A stretch of DNA of 35,878 nucleotides from Oscillospiraceae bacterium (lineage in GTDB: Bacteria > Bacillota > Clostridia > Oscillospirales > Ruminococcaceae): positions 1 through 35,878 of the forward strand of contig CAAGJI010000013.1 in the NCBI GenBank assembly GCA_900770195.1. The letters are read 5' to 3'. The notes below the pieces were generated by a model. The model searched no databases. It was given only the letters and a program-made list of their open reading frames with translations, and was not told where the DNA came from. Positions 1-8,047 of the stretch are shown in pieces. Numbering within the stretch: position 1 is the stretch's first letter; each line of letters starts with the position of its first letter. Made by a program: the position numbers and the translations under genes.

Positions 1-10
1 AAGTGACTGG

Positions 11-62
11 TTTAAACCTCTCAGTCAGCTAAAGCTGACAGCTCTCCTTAAAAGGAGAGCCT
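11..62. repeat. Dispersed palindromic repeat fragment
   Basis: Two adjacent hairpins are visible: GTCAGC/GCTGAC around 24-39 and a 9-bp perfect stem GCTCTCCTT/AAGGAGAGC at 41-60. The block starting CTCAGTCAGC and ending in the GGAGAG arm resembles the interior of the element at 28928-29116 (CTCAGTCA at 29007, then CTCCCCTTTCAGGAGAGG). It is therefore probably part of the same dispersed family. The left edge cannot be judged because the window starts here. A short T-rich tract follows the second stem, so it could also act as a plus-strand terminator. Confidence 0.55.
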
Positions 63-135
63 TATATTCTACATTTTTTTATAAAACAAATAAATATTTT
101 TAAAAATTGATTTCCGTGTTTAATTGTTATTTATG

Positions 136-203
136 AATTAGGAATAAGAAATGATGAATTAAGGTGTCGCCTGCGATGACACCCTAATTTCTCACTCCTA
201 ATT
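136..203. repeat. Short palindromic element with imperfect 17-bp inverted ends
   Basis: The left end AATTAGGAATAAGAAAT (136-152) and the reverse complement of the right end at 187-203 (AATTAGGAGTGAGAAAT) match at 15 of 17 positions. The centre carries a GGTGTC/GACACC hairpin (163-168 with 178-183). The layout, an AATTxxGGAAT-type end followed by a GGTGTC hairpin, matches the ends of the larger element at 28928-29116. This suggests a solo or internally deleted member of one family. It has no coding capacity. Confidence 0.55.
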
Positions 204-233
204 TAAAAAAATTCCCCCAAAAAAGGAGGAACT
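204..233 (-). terminator. Intrinsic terminator of the ABC/DUF4340 operon
   Basis: Read on the minus strand, a 7-bp stem TTCCTCC/GGGGGAA (one G-U pair) with a T-rich loop is followed at once by a run of seven T. It lies about 20 bases past the stop codon of the 82-residue gene, where the operon transcribed from 5509 should end. Confidence 0.7.
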
Positions 234-253
234 TTTTTATCTTGTTATTTTTC

Positions 254-502
254 TTATTTTTTAGCAAGTTCAAGCCATGTATATGCAATATCAAGTGCAT
301 CATACAAAGTTTTTCTTTCAGCTTTTTGTACAGGAAGATTTGTATCCGTTGATATTTTATAAACGTTTATTACTCCGTTTCCATCTTCAGATTCCTTCAT
401 TATCTGTATTCTTGCTACATACTTTTCACCCATATAGCCATAATAAAGCTCGTTGTCTTTTCTGACAAGTGGGTAATCTTTATAATAGTTGAATTTAGTC
501 AA
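254..502 (-). CDS. Conserved-looking hypothetical protein, 82 aa, last gene of the ABC operon
   Basis: I do not recognise this protein. It is small, soluble-looking and mixed-charge, with no signal peptide, membrane segment or Cys/His cluster. A Tyr-rich first third (NYYKDYP, ELYYGYMGEKYVARI) reads like a small beta-rich domain, and the C-terminus (LYDALDIAYTWLELAKK) like one amphipathic helix. The start is TTG: the only well-placed ribosome binding site is GGAGGG at 511-516, about eight bases upstream, and no in-frame ATG fits. It begins 30 bases after the DUF4340 stop and is followed by a terminator, so it is almost certainly co-transcribed with the Gld-like transporter genes. Any role in that system is inference from position alone. 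Confidence 0.7.
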   Translation of the reverse strand: MTKFNYYKDYPLVRKDNELYYGYMGEKYVARIQIMKESEDGNGVINVYKISTDTNLPVQKAERKTLYDALDIAYTWLELAKK

Positions 503-532
503 TATACCTGCCCTCCTGTCTTATTTTAAAAT

Positions 533-2182
533 TTATTCCCAAGTAGTGGCAAAATCTTTGTCTGTATCAAATATATCAATATTTGAAAGAACTGCCTCAA
601 CAAATGATTTTCTGCACTTGAATGCAGGTTTGCCATCTATGACAATAAGGCTCTTTGTATTTCCCGCATCATAGAAGGAAATTGTTTTTCCCTTTTCGCT
701 TTTCTGTTCCTTGTAAGTAACAGTAAGCATCGGATCGCCCTTTGGCTGTTCATCAAAAGCAAACTCTTCACCATATGCCTTTATAAGGAATGCATAAAAC
801 TGTCTGTATCTTTCAGTGTCGCAATCTTTTCCGTTTTTGGTTACTTTGTAATCATCTTTCGATGAACCTGTTCCGACAAATTCCATTGTTTTCTTGCCCG
901 GTGCTTCTACTTTAAGACTGCCAATATCCCATACATAACTATCCATAAGAATTTTTGATGAAATATCTATTGGCTGAACATAAACCCATTTGAGTTTTTC
1001 TTCTGAAATGCCATAAATAATATTTTCTGCACCTTCAACATATATATACTTATATTTTATTGAACTTGTGCTTTCAGTTGAATTTGTTGAATCATCTGAA
1101 CCTTTTAAATATTCGTTTCCGATTTTCAGAACATACGTTTTTGAATCACTTGTTTTTATAGTTACTTCTGATTCAGGATTATCAAGACCGCATTTTTTGA
1201 AATCTTCATCAGATGGTCCAAGCTTTACAATTTCAGACGCTGACAAACCAAAAATACAATTTGTCGTATCAGATGCCTTTTCAGAATTAAGATTACATTC
1301 AACAGGTTCTTTCATAACAAGATTGACCTTCTTTGAAGTGCTGCTTGTTGAACTCTGTGAACTGCTGCTGTCGTTTTCTTCGGCAAGTGAATCATCATAC
1401 TGAAGGACAATATCATAATTTATATCACTTCTTTTGATGTCAATACTTTCAACGTGAAGACTTCCGTCCTCGTCAAGTGCATCTTCAATTTTCTTTGATA
1501 TAAATTCATCTGTTCCATATGCAAAATTGTTTACCTTTGAAACATCAACCGTATAAACAGTATTTTCACCCTCAAGACAAAAATAATTATATGATGAATC
1601 CGCTGTTTTACTGCCTACTCTGAATGATTTGCTTTCACCGTTATCCATTGTCACAGTTACTTTTATTGCATCATCTCCAAGACCATATTTACTAAGGTCT
1701 GACACATTTTCTGCAACTGTCTGGTTTGTTGACATTCCAACAGGATTATTTGCAATTGTTCCGACTATTGAACTATCCTGTTTATAATCTTCGTAACCTT
1801 TAAGTGAAAATTCCGCACTGTCATCGCCTTTTGCATCTTTTGACCTGTAAATTTCAAATGTTCCTTTGCTGTTTGTAAGTTCAACAGTTTTAACATTATC
1901 TGAACTCTCACCGTCAAAAAGAGTTATGGCATTCGGATCTGCCGTTTCTGATTCTGTTGTATTTGTGCTGTCTTTTCCAAGACCTGTAACGGCAATTCCT
2001 GCAACACCTGCTGCGAGAGCGGCAACTATTGCCACTCCGCATATTATAAGTATTACATTCTTTTTTATTCCTGAAGCTGATTTTTTTTCTTCCTTTTTAT
2101 ATCTTGCCATTGGGTCGGCTGAAAAGAAATCGGAAGCATTTTCGCTTTCAGGTGTTTTCTTGTTTTTTTCTTCGCTGCTCAT
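533..2182 (-). CDS. DUF4340 domain-containing membrane-anchored protein
   Basis: This 549-residue protein has a short charged cytoplasmic N-terminus, one membrane segment at about residues 42-66 (NVILIICGVAIVAALAAGVA) and a large extracytoplasmic part. That part is made of repeated beta-rich units of the DUF4340 type, seen as patterns such as YGLGDDAIKVTV and CGLDNPESEVTIKT followed by a KIGN or VGSK turn. Ser/Thr-rich low-complexity stretches separate the units. Proteins of this family are routinely encoded beside Gld-type ABC transporters, and here the start codon overlaps the stop of the GldG-like gene (TAATG), implying translational coupling. The molecular function of DUF4340 is not established. 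A passenger, adaptor or substrate-recognition role for the ABC complex is inference. Confidence 0.85.
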   Translation of the reverse strand: MSSEEKNKKTPESENASDFFSADPMARYKKEEKKSASGIKKNVILIICGVAIVAALAAGVAGIAVTGLGKDSTNTTESETADPNAITLFDGESSDNVKTVELTNSKGTFEIYRSKDAKGDDSAEFSLKGYEDYKQDSSIVGTIANNPVGMSTNQTVAENVSDLSKYGLGDDAIKVTVTMDNGESKSFRVGSKTADSSYNYFCLEGENTVYTVDVSKVNNFAYGTDEFISKKIEDALDEDGSLHVESIDIKRSDINYDIVLQYDDSLAEENDSSSSQSSTSSTSKKVNLVMKEPVECNLNSEKASDTTNCIFGLSASEIVKLGPSDEDFKKCGLDNPESEVTIKTSDSKTYVLKIGNEYLKGSDDSTNSTESTSSIKYKYIYVEGAENIIYGISEEKLKWVYVQPIDISSKILMDSYVWDIGSLKVEAPGKKTMEFVGTGSSKDDYKVTKNGKDCDTERYRQFYAFLIKAYGEEFAFDEQPKGDPMLTVTYKEQKSEKGKTISFYDAGNTKSLIVIDGKPAFKCRKSFVEAVLSNIDIFDTDKDFATTWE

Positions 2183-3801
2183 TACTTTCTTCTTCTCCTG
2201 ATGAATACAACAACACCAATTGCAATAACAATAACAGGAATAAATATAACAACTATATTACGTACAAGTGATGCCTGTCCCTGTGATATTGTGATTGTTT
2301 TTGCTGTCATATCCTTTGATTCAATTGTAAGTCCGCCACCTTTGCCTGTTGCAACATTTATTGCATTCATAACATATGAACCATTATTGTATGATGATGA
2401 CTGAGTAAGATACATATCAACAAGTGACATTGAACCTGCAACAAATACTGTACTTGTATTTATTACTTCACCCATTGCTGTAGATCTTCTGCCTGCTGCC
2501 ATTATTATCTGTTCGCCTTTTTCAGCACTGTTTTCATCAAATTCTGTTTCATTTTCAGCTTCTGATGATTCTTCACTTGAATCACTGCTCTTTTTAAGTG
2601 CTGAAAGCGGATATTCGTAACATGTATCATCTGTTTTAAGAAGTGCCTGTGTTGAACGTTCGTTGTTTGAATCCCATAAAAGCTTTATTGACTTTGAAAG
2701 CGGTGTTATTATAGGAAGAGATGTGTTTGAAAGCCCTTCGCTGTATGATGTTTCATCATCACCTGCTTCAACTATTGATGCAACAGGAAATGCTGCTGTA
2801 CCAAGTGAAATTGTTGCCTGCTGATTCTTTGAAGAATCTGATTCACGAACTATACAATCATCAACCTTAATACCCCAAAGTTCAAGAAATTCATTTATAT
2901 TTGGTGTTGCTGACTGTGTATAATCTGCAAAATACATAAGCTGTTTGCTGTAGTCACCATTATTATAAAGGAAATCTGTAAGCTTTTTAATTCCGTCTTC
3001 TGTAAGGTCATTCTGTGGTGCAGGAAGTACTGCAACATCATATGTGTCTGCTGAAATATCATCGCTTGTTATATCAACATTAACAACGTCATATCCGTTA
3101 TTTTCATAAAGCTGCTGTAAAGCCTGAACTGAATATGCATTCTGCTGATTGAAAATATTTTCGCCGTTTGACTGTGTTATAAATGCAACCTTTTTAGGGT
3201 CTGCATCTGTTACATACATAATTGCTGATGTAAGTTTCTGTTCACCTGAAAATCCTGTGATACAGTCTTTGTAGCTTACCTGACCATAATAATAATACTG
3301 AAGTTTATTCTGGTCAACGTCAAACATTTCTGATGTTTTAACTGTTCTTACCTGTGAACCGCTTTTTATGATTATATCTCCTGCATTAATTGTACCTGAA
3401 TAGTCAGCCTGATATTTCTGAAGAATGTCAGGGTCTTCTGTTGTATCAAAAAATACAAGTTTAACGTGGTCTGAACTCTGCTTGTATTTTTCAAGCACTT
3501 CATAAACCATTTTCATATTTTCATTTGTCTGCATTTCTGATTCTTTGTATGTGCAGGCAATTTCAACGTCCTGATTAAGATTTTTCATATAATCAAGAGT
3601 AGAATCTGAAATCTCATAAAGCTTTGCAGATGTAAGGTCAAGTTTTAAATTATACTGATTTGAAACAGCTTTAACTATAATGTTAAGAAGCACAACAGCT
3701 GCAATAAAAACAACTGTTATGGCTGTTGCAATTGAACCATACTTGAGCTTTTTTCTGTTTTTATGCTTTTTTTCTGTAACTGTATTATTCTTTGAACTCA
3801 T
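2182..3801 (-). CDS. GldG-like ABC transporter auxiliary protein
   Basis: The protein has 539 residues, with an N-terminal membrane segment at about 24-46 (ATAITVVFIAAVVLLNIIVK) and a C-terminal one at about 514-534 followed by the basic tail RRRRK. Between them lies a large extracytoplasmic domain typical of the Gld/ABC_transp_aux family: LDLTSAKLYEISDSTLDYMK near the N-terminus, then a Rossmann-like region with YDVAVLPAPQNDLTEDGIKK. An acidic Ser/Glu-rich insert is found at about 400-425. In Bacteroidetes GldG partners GldA and GldF in gliding and secretion. In Firmicutes the same trio occurs without gliding and its substrate is unknown. It lies 17 bases after the permease gene, with AGAGG ahead of the ATG. 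Confidence 0.88.
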   Translation of the reverse strand: MSSKNNTVTEKKHKNRKKLKYGSIATAITVVFIAAVVLLNIIVKAVSNQYNLKLDLTSAKLYEISDSTLDYMKNLNQDVEIACTYKESEMQTNENMKMVYEVLEKYKQSSDHVKLVFFDTTEDPDILQKYQADYSGTINAGDIIIKSGSQVRTVKTSEMFDVDQNKLQYYYYGQVSYKDCITGFSGEQKLTSAIMYVTDADPKKVAFITQSNGENIFNQQNAYSVQALQQLYENNGYDVVNVDITSDDISADTYDVAVLPAPQNDLTEDGIKKLTDFLYNNGDYSKQLMYFADYTQSATPNINEFLELWGIKVDDCIVRESDSSKNQQATISLGTAAFPVASIVEAGDDETSYSEGLSNTSLPIITPLSKSIKLLWDSNNERSTQALLKTDDTCYEYPLSALKKSSDSSEESSEAENETEFDENSAEKGEQIIMAAGRRSTAMGEVINTSTVFVAGSMSLVDMYLTQSSSYNNGSYVMNAINVATGKGGGLTIESKDMTAKTITISQGQASLVRNIVVIFIPVIVIAIGVVVFIRRRRK

Positions 3802-3818
3802 TTTTTTACCTCTTTAAC

Positions 3819-4523
3819 TTAGCTCCAGCGTCTTTTTTCAAATACTCTTACTGTCAGGAAGTTAAATATTACTGCCACACTGACAAAGAAAAGAACACTT
3901 GCCATATTGAAAATTCCGCAGGTAAATTCATAATATCTTGTATAGAATGAAAGTGAACTGAGAATCTTCTGTATAAATTCAATATTTACAAGACCTGATA
4001 TAACATCAATCATATAGAAAAGCATAAGCACAACAAAACTTGCAACTGCTGATACAACCTGATTTTCTGTAAGTGATGAAATGAAAAGACCAACTGATGT
4101 GAATGCGAATCCCAAAAGGATAAGTGCAAGCCAGTTTGAAACAAGGCTTCCCCATGCAATCGAACCAAAGAAACTTAAAATAACACCGTGAATGAAAACA
4201 ACGCTTACTGCAATTGTATAAAGTGTCATAGCTGCAAAATATTTTCCAAGAACGATTGAGGCAAGTGAAACAGGTGCTGTTAAAAGTCCCTGATCTGTTT
4301 TCTGCTTCTTTTCTTCACTGAAAAGCTTCATTGTAAGTATTGGTATAAGGAATACAAGTACAAGAAAAAGACTTGAAAACATTCCTGATATATCAGCACT
4401 TGAACTTTTTATTGTTGCAAGATAGAAAAAATATCCCGAGAATAAATAAAAAACTGCTAAAAATACATATGCTATACTTGATGAGAAAAACGAACCCATC
4501 TCTCTGCGGTAAATTGCACCCAT
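3819..4523 (-). CDS. ABC-2 type permease, GldF-like
   Basis: A 234-residue integral membrane protein with six predicted hydrophobic segments, the first at about 15-37 (AYVFLAVFYLFSGYFFYLA). It also has the cytoplasmic loop LFSEEKKQKTDQGLLTAPVSLASIVLGK, which is the hallmark of the ABC-2 permease family that includes GldF. Length and topology fit a half-transporter that pairs with the ATPase encoded just upstream. Start and stop codons of the two genes overlap as TAATG at 4523, so equimolar synthesis is likely. The substrate cannot be read from the sequence. Confidence 0.9.
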   Translation of the reverse strand: MGAIYRREMGSFFSSSIAYVFLAVFYLFSGYFFYLATIKSSSADISGMFSSLFLVLVFLIPILTMKLFSEEKKQKTDQGLLTAPVSLASIVLGKYFAAMTLYTIAVSVVFIHGVILSFFGSIAWGSLVSNWLALILLGFAFTSVGLFISSLTENQVVSAVASFVVLMLFYMIDVISGLVNIEFIQKILSSLSFYTRYYEFTCGIFNMASVLFFVSVAVIFNFLTVRVFEKRRWS

Positions 4524-5509
4524 TATTTATCTCCTCCTTTTTTATTTTCAGAAGGTGAATCCGGCGTGCGGACAACATCTTCACCCATTGTGATTTTAAG
4601 GAATATATCCTCAAGGTTCATTGTTCCGATACTCATCATCATTATGTTCCAGCCGTGTTCTTTAACCACATCATTAACGGCAACTCTTATATCATCATTT
4701 TCCTTGCCTTCAACTTCGTAATCAAAGAAACCGTTTTCACGTTCCATAACAGCTTCAACAGATTTAACATCAGGAATAAGTCTGAGTGCCTGAAGAACAT
4801 CAGCCCTTGGACCGTCAATACGTACAACTACTTTGTTTTCGCCTGTAACCGCCTTTGAAAGTTCTTCAATTGTACCGTCAGCCTGAACTGTTCCTTTATT
4901 TATAACTATAACTCTGTCGCATACTGCCTGAATTTCTGAAAGAATATGAGATGAAATGATAACAGTGTGATTTCTGCCGAGTTTTTTTATAAGCGTTCTT
5001 ATTTCAAGAATCTGTTTCGGGTCAAGACCAACAGTCGGTTCGTCAAGAATTAAAATAGGCGGATTGTTTATAAGTGCCTGTGCAAGTCCGACACGCTGAC
5101 GATAACCTTTTGAAAGATTCTTTATAAGTCTGCCATAAACATCTGTTATCCTGCAAAGGCTGCATACATCTGATATATGCTGTTTTCTTGGAAGTTTGCA
5201 CTTCTTTAAATCATAGATAAAATTCAGATATGACTTTACTGTCATATCAACATAAAGCGGCGGAATTTCCGGAAGATAGCCTATGTAAGACTTCGCTTTT
5301 ATAGGATTATCAAGTATGTCAACACCGTTTATTTCGGCTGTACCGCTTGTTGATGAAATATAACCCGTAAGCATATTCATCGTTGTGGATTTTCCGGCAC
5401 CGTTTGGTCCAAGCAGACCAAGTATTTCGCCGTCATGAACTTCAAAACTTATGCCCTTGACAGCCTGTCTTGTACCATAATTTTTGGTAAGATTCTTTAC
5501 CTCAATCAT
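4523..5509 (-). CDS. ABC transporter ATP-binding protein, GldA-like
   Basis: This 328-residue ATPase is complete. It has Walker A GPNGAGKST (residues 34-42), an ABC signature LSKGYRQRVGLAQAL around residue 135, Walker B ILILDEPTVGLDP, and the switch histidine in VIISSHIL. A C-terminal accessory domain of about 100 residues (VVVRIDGPRADVLQALRLIP onward) is typical of the GldA/CcmA-like exporter ATPases. It is the first gene of the operon. The GGAGG site lies 13 bases from the ATG, longer than usual, but no nearer start exists. It energises the GldF-like permease encoded next. Confidence 0.92.
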   Translation of the reverse strand: MIEVKNLTKNYGTRQAVKGISFEVHDGEILGLLGPNGAGKSTTMNMLTGYISSTSGTAEINGVDILDNPIKAKSYIGYLPEIPPLYVDMTVKSYLNFIYDLKKCKLPRKQHISDVCSLCRITDVYGRLIKNLSKGYRQRVGLAQALINNPPILILDEPTVGLDPKQILEIRTLIKKLGRNHTVIISSHILSEIQAVCDRVIVINKGTVQADGTIEELSKAVTGENKVVVRIDGPRADVLQALRLIPDVKSVEAVMERENGFFDYEVEGKENDDIRVAVNDVVKEHGWNIMMMSIGTMNLEDIFLKITMGEDVVRTPDSPSENKKGGDK

Positions 5510-5554
5510 TTGATTTTGTTTTCCTCCTCTTAAAATAGAGTGTTATATATCGGC

Positions 5555-5588
5555 GTTAAAAGGTGCTTTTTTATCAGCACCTTTTAAC
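5555..5588 (-). terminator. 12-bp hairpin between gltX and the ABC operon
   Basis: The arms GTTAAAAGGTGC and GCACCTTTTAAC are perfect 12-bp complements around a 10-base loop. On the minus strand the 3' arm ends in CCTTTTAAC rather than a long T-run, so termination of gltX is plausible but not certain. It also lies downstream of a candidate promoter for the ABC operon (5600-5628), so it may instead sit in that operon's leader. Confidence 0.55.
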
Positions 5589-5599
5589 CAAACCTGTCT

Positions 5600-5628
5600 T
5601 TTATAATGTTAACAGTTATTTGTGATAA
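5600..5628 (-). promoter_or_regulatory. Candidate sigma-A promoter of the ABC operon
   Basis: Reading the minus strand there is TTATCA (5623-5628), a 17-base spacer and TATAAA (5600-5605). Transcription would start near 5593 and pass through the hairpin at 5555-5588 before reaching the ATPase gene. The -35 box is weak. Confidence 0.45.
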
Positions 5629-5651
5629 GTCTGTGACGATAATTTGAAATA

Positions 5652-7103
5652 TTAAGACAGTTTTTCAATACCCTTTTTAATTCTTGCAATTGTGTCATCT
5701 TTGCCTATAATTGCACAAATTTCAACAGCACCGCCCGGTGTAAACTGCTTGCCTGAAACTGCTGTTCTTACAGGCCACAAAAGCCAGCCATTTTTAACTC
5801 CAAGTTCACCAATTAAATCAAATAATGCTTTATGTATTCCTTCTTCTGTCCAGTCATCAAGATTTTCAAAAACAGGAAGAACTTTTGTAAGTGCTTCAAG
5901 CGATGTTTCAGGAGTTGTTTTCATTTTCTTGTGGCGATACATTTCAATATCATAGTCAGGAAGTTCATCAATAAAGTCAACATTTTCTTTTATCTGTCCG
6001 AAACTGTCCATTCTTGAGTGAAGAAGTTCGCAAAGAATATCCATATTAATGTCTTCTCTTTTAACTGCTTCTTTAATGTATGGCATAGCATCTTCTCTGA
6101 ATTTTTCAGAAGATAATTTCTTTATATATGCACCGTTTATTGCAAGAAGTTTTTTGTCATCAAATATTGCAGGTGACTTTGAAATTCCTCTTATTGAAAA
6201 TTCCTGTTTAAGTTCATCAAGTGTAAAGATTTCATTTTCACCATGAGGTGCCCAGCCAAGAAGTGCGATAAAGTTTATAACCGCTTCAGGAAGATAACCC
6301 TTTGCAATAAGGTCTTCAAATGAAGCATCGCCGTTTCTCTTTGAAAGTTTTGTTGTTTTATCTTTCATTACAGGCGGAACATGGATATAAACAGGAACAT
6401 CCCAGCCAAATGCATCATAAAGAAGATTATATTTTGGTGTTGATGAAAGATATTCGTTACCTCTTACAACGTGAGTTATTCCCATTGTATGGTCGTCAAC
6501 AACATTTGCAAAATTATATGTAGGCATACCGTCTGTTTTAATAAGAATCTGGTCGTCAAGAGTTGAATTTTCAACTGTTATATCGCCATAAATTTCATCG
6601 TGGAAAGTTGTCTGTCCTTCAAGAGGCATTTTCTGACGTATAACATATGGAACACCTGCATCAAGCTTTTCTTTAATTTCTTCAGGTGAAAGATTACGGC
6701 AATGTCTGTCGTACATAGGTGCGATTCTTGAAGCTTCCTGAATTTTTCTTACTTCATCAAGACGGCACTTGTCACAGAAACAATAGTATGCGTAGCCTGT
6801 TTCAACAAGTTTTTCTGCATACTGTTTAAACATTCCCATTCTTTCTGACTGAATATAAGGACCGACAGGACCGCCTATATCAGGACCTTCATCCCATTTA
6901 AGGCCTGCCATTTTAAGTGTGTTGTAAATTACATCAACTGCACCTTCAACATATCTTTCCTGATCGGTATCTTCAATTCTTAAAATGAATTTACCATTAT
7001 TTTTCTTTGCGATAAGATAAGTAAAAAGTGCTGTTCTCAGGTTTCCTATGTGCATATAGCCTGTCGGACTTGGTGCAAATCTGGTTCTTACTTCTTTTTC
7101 CAT
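5652..7103 (-). CDS. gltX: Glutamyl-tRNA synthetase
   Basis: A class I aminoacyl-tRNA synthetase of 483 residues, the normal bacterial length. It ligates glutamate to tRNA(Glu), and in clostridia often also to tRNA(Gln). The HIGH motif is seen as HIGN at residues 18-21 within FAPSPTGYMHIGNLRTALF, and the KMSKS-type loop as KLSKR at 252-256. A CFCDKC cysteine cluster near residue 110 marks the zinc-binding segment of many GluRS enzymes. The start is preceded by AAAGGAT. It lies 15 bases after ribF and is probably the last gene of the rimP operon. No T-box leader is present ahead of it. Confidence 0.96.
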   Translation of the reverse strand: MEKEVRTRFAPSPTGYMHIGNLRTALFTYLIAKKNNGKFILRIEDTDQERYVEGAVDVIYNTLKMAGLKWDEGPDIGGPVGPYIQSERMGMFKQYAEKLVETGYAYYCFCDKCRLDEVRKIQEASRIAPMYDRHCRNLSPEEIKEKLDAGVPYVIRQKMPLEGQTTFHDEIYGDITVENSTLDDQILIKTDGMPTYNFANVVDDHTMGITHVVRGNEYLSSTPKYNLLYDAFGWDVPVYIHVPPVMKDKTTKLSKRNGDASFEDLIAKGYLPEAVINFIALLGWAPHGENEIFTLDELKQEFSIRGISKSPAIFDDKKLLAINGAYIKKLSSEKFREDAMPYIKEAVKREDINMDILCELLHSRMDSFGQIKENVDFIDELPDYDIEMYRHKKMKTTPETSLEALTKVLPVFENLDDWTEEGIHKALFDLIGELGVKNGWLLWPVRTAVSGKQFTPGGAVEICAIIGKDDTIARIKKGIEKLS

Positions 7104-7118
7104 TTTATTTTTATCCTT

Positions 7119-8036
7119 TCATATTATTAATTTTTCAGCCGATTTTATGTCAGCTTTTATCTGCTTTTTTAATTCATCTATGTTATTGAATTTCATTTCG
7201 GGACGGATAAATTCCTCAAGGCAAACTTTTATTTTCTTTCCATAAAGGTCACCGCTAAAATCAAGTATATGTGTTTCAGCAAGAGGAATATTCTCATCTG
7301 TAACTGTAGGCTTTACGCCTATGTTCGTAACGCCCCATTTAAATTCATTATACTTTTTATAATCGAAATATACTTTTGATAAATATACTCCGAATTTAGG
7401 GACAAGCTGTCCCTTTCCAAAACTTTGATTTATTGTTGGAAAATCTATCGTTCTGCCAATTTTTTTTCCGTTTTCAACCTCTCCGTAAACTGCATATTCA
7501 AAGTCTATCCCAAAATATTCATTGGCTTTTTTTATTTCGCCGTTTTTAAGAAAAATTCTTATGTCACTCGATGACATCTTCTTTTTAGGATTATCAGGTG
7601 ATGACACCGCATTTACAGGGTGTACTGTAAAACCATATTTTTCGCCAAAAGCTTCAAGGTCATCAACACCCCATGCTGCACCTTTTCCAAATCTGAAATC
7701 ATATCCGCAAAAAATCTTTTTTGCATTGAATTTTTCACAAAGAATTTTTTTGCAAAAAGTTTCTCCGTCCATATCACATATTTCAGAATAATCTGCACTG
7801 TATACTTTATCTATATTAAGCATAGAAAACAAAAGTTCTTTGTATTCTGTTTTATATATGTATTCAAGAGGCTTATTGCCTTTTTGAGGAATTGTTTCTG
7901 TTTTAAATGTAAAAATTCCTTTTTTAAGGTCTTTTTCAAGAAGCATAGTTCCTATAACTATTTTATGACCGATATGTTCACCGTCAAAAACTCCGAGTGC
8001 AACAGCATATCCGCTGTTTTCCTGTGTTTCTTTCAA
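7119..8036 (-). CDS. ribF: Bifunctional riboflavin kinase/FAD synthetase
   Basis: The 305-residue enzyme phosphorylates riboflavin to FMN and then adenylylates it to FAD. The N-terminal FAD synthetase domain shows the nucleotidyltransferase motif GVFDGEHIGH (residues 15-24) and the SSSDIR motif around 155. The C-terminal flavokinase domain shows GRTIDFPTIN (194-203), where most relatives have GFPTAN; the Asp replacing Gly is a small deviation. The position between truB and gltX is the conserved Firmicutes arrangement. There is no FMN riboswitch upstream, so expression should follow the translation operon. Confidence 0.95.
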   Translation of the reverse strand: MKETQENSGYAVALGVFDGEHIGHKIVIGTMLLEKDLKKGIFTFKTETIPQKGNKPLEYIYKTEYKELLFSMLNIDKVYSADYSEICDMDGETFCKKILCEKFNAKKIFCGYDFRFGKGAAWGVDDLEAFGEKYGFTVHPVNAVSSPDNPKKKMSSSDIRIFLKNGEIKKANEYFGIDFEYAVYGEVENGKKIGRTIDFPTINQSFGKGQLVPKFGVYLSKVYFDYKKYNEFKWGVTNIGVKPTVTDENIPLAETHILDFSGDLYGKKIKVCLEEFIRPEMKFNNIDELKKQIKADIKSAEKLII

Positions 8037-8047
8037 ATATTATCACC

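Noticed and set aside
7104..8047. T-box leader for gltX or FMN riboswitch for ribF
   Set aside because: The gaps before both genes are 15 and 11 bases, far too short for either structure.
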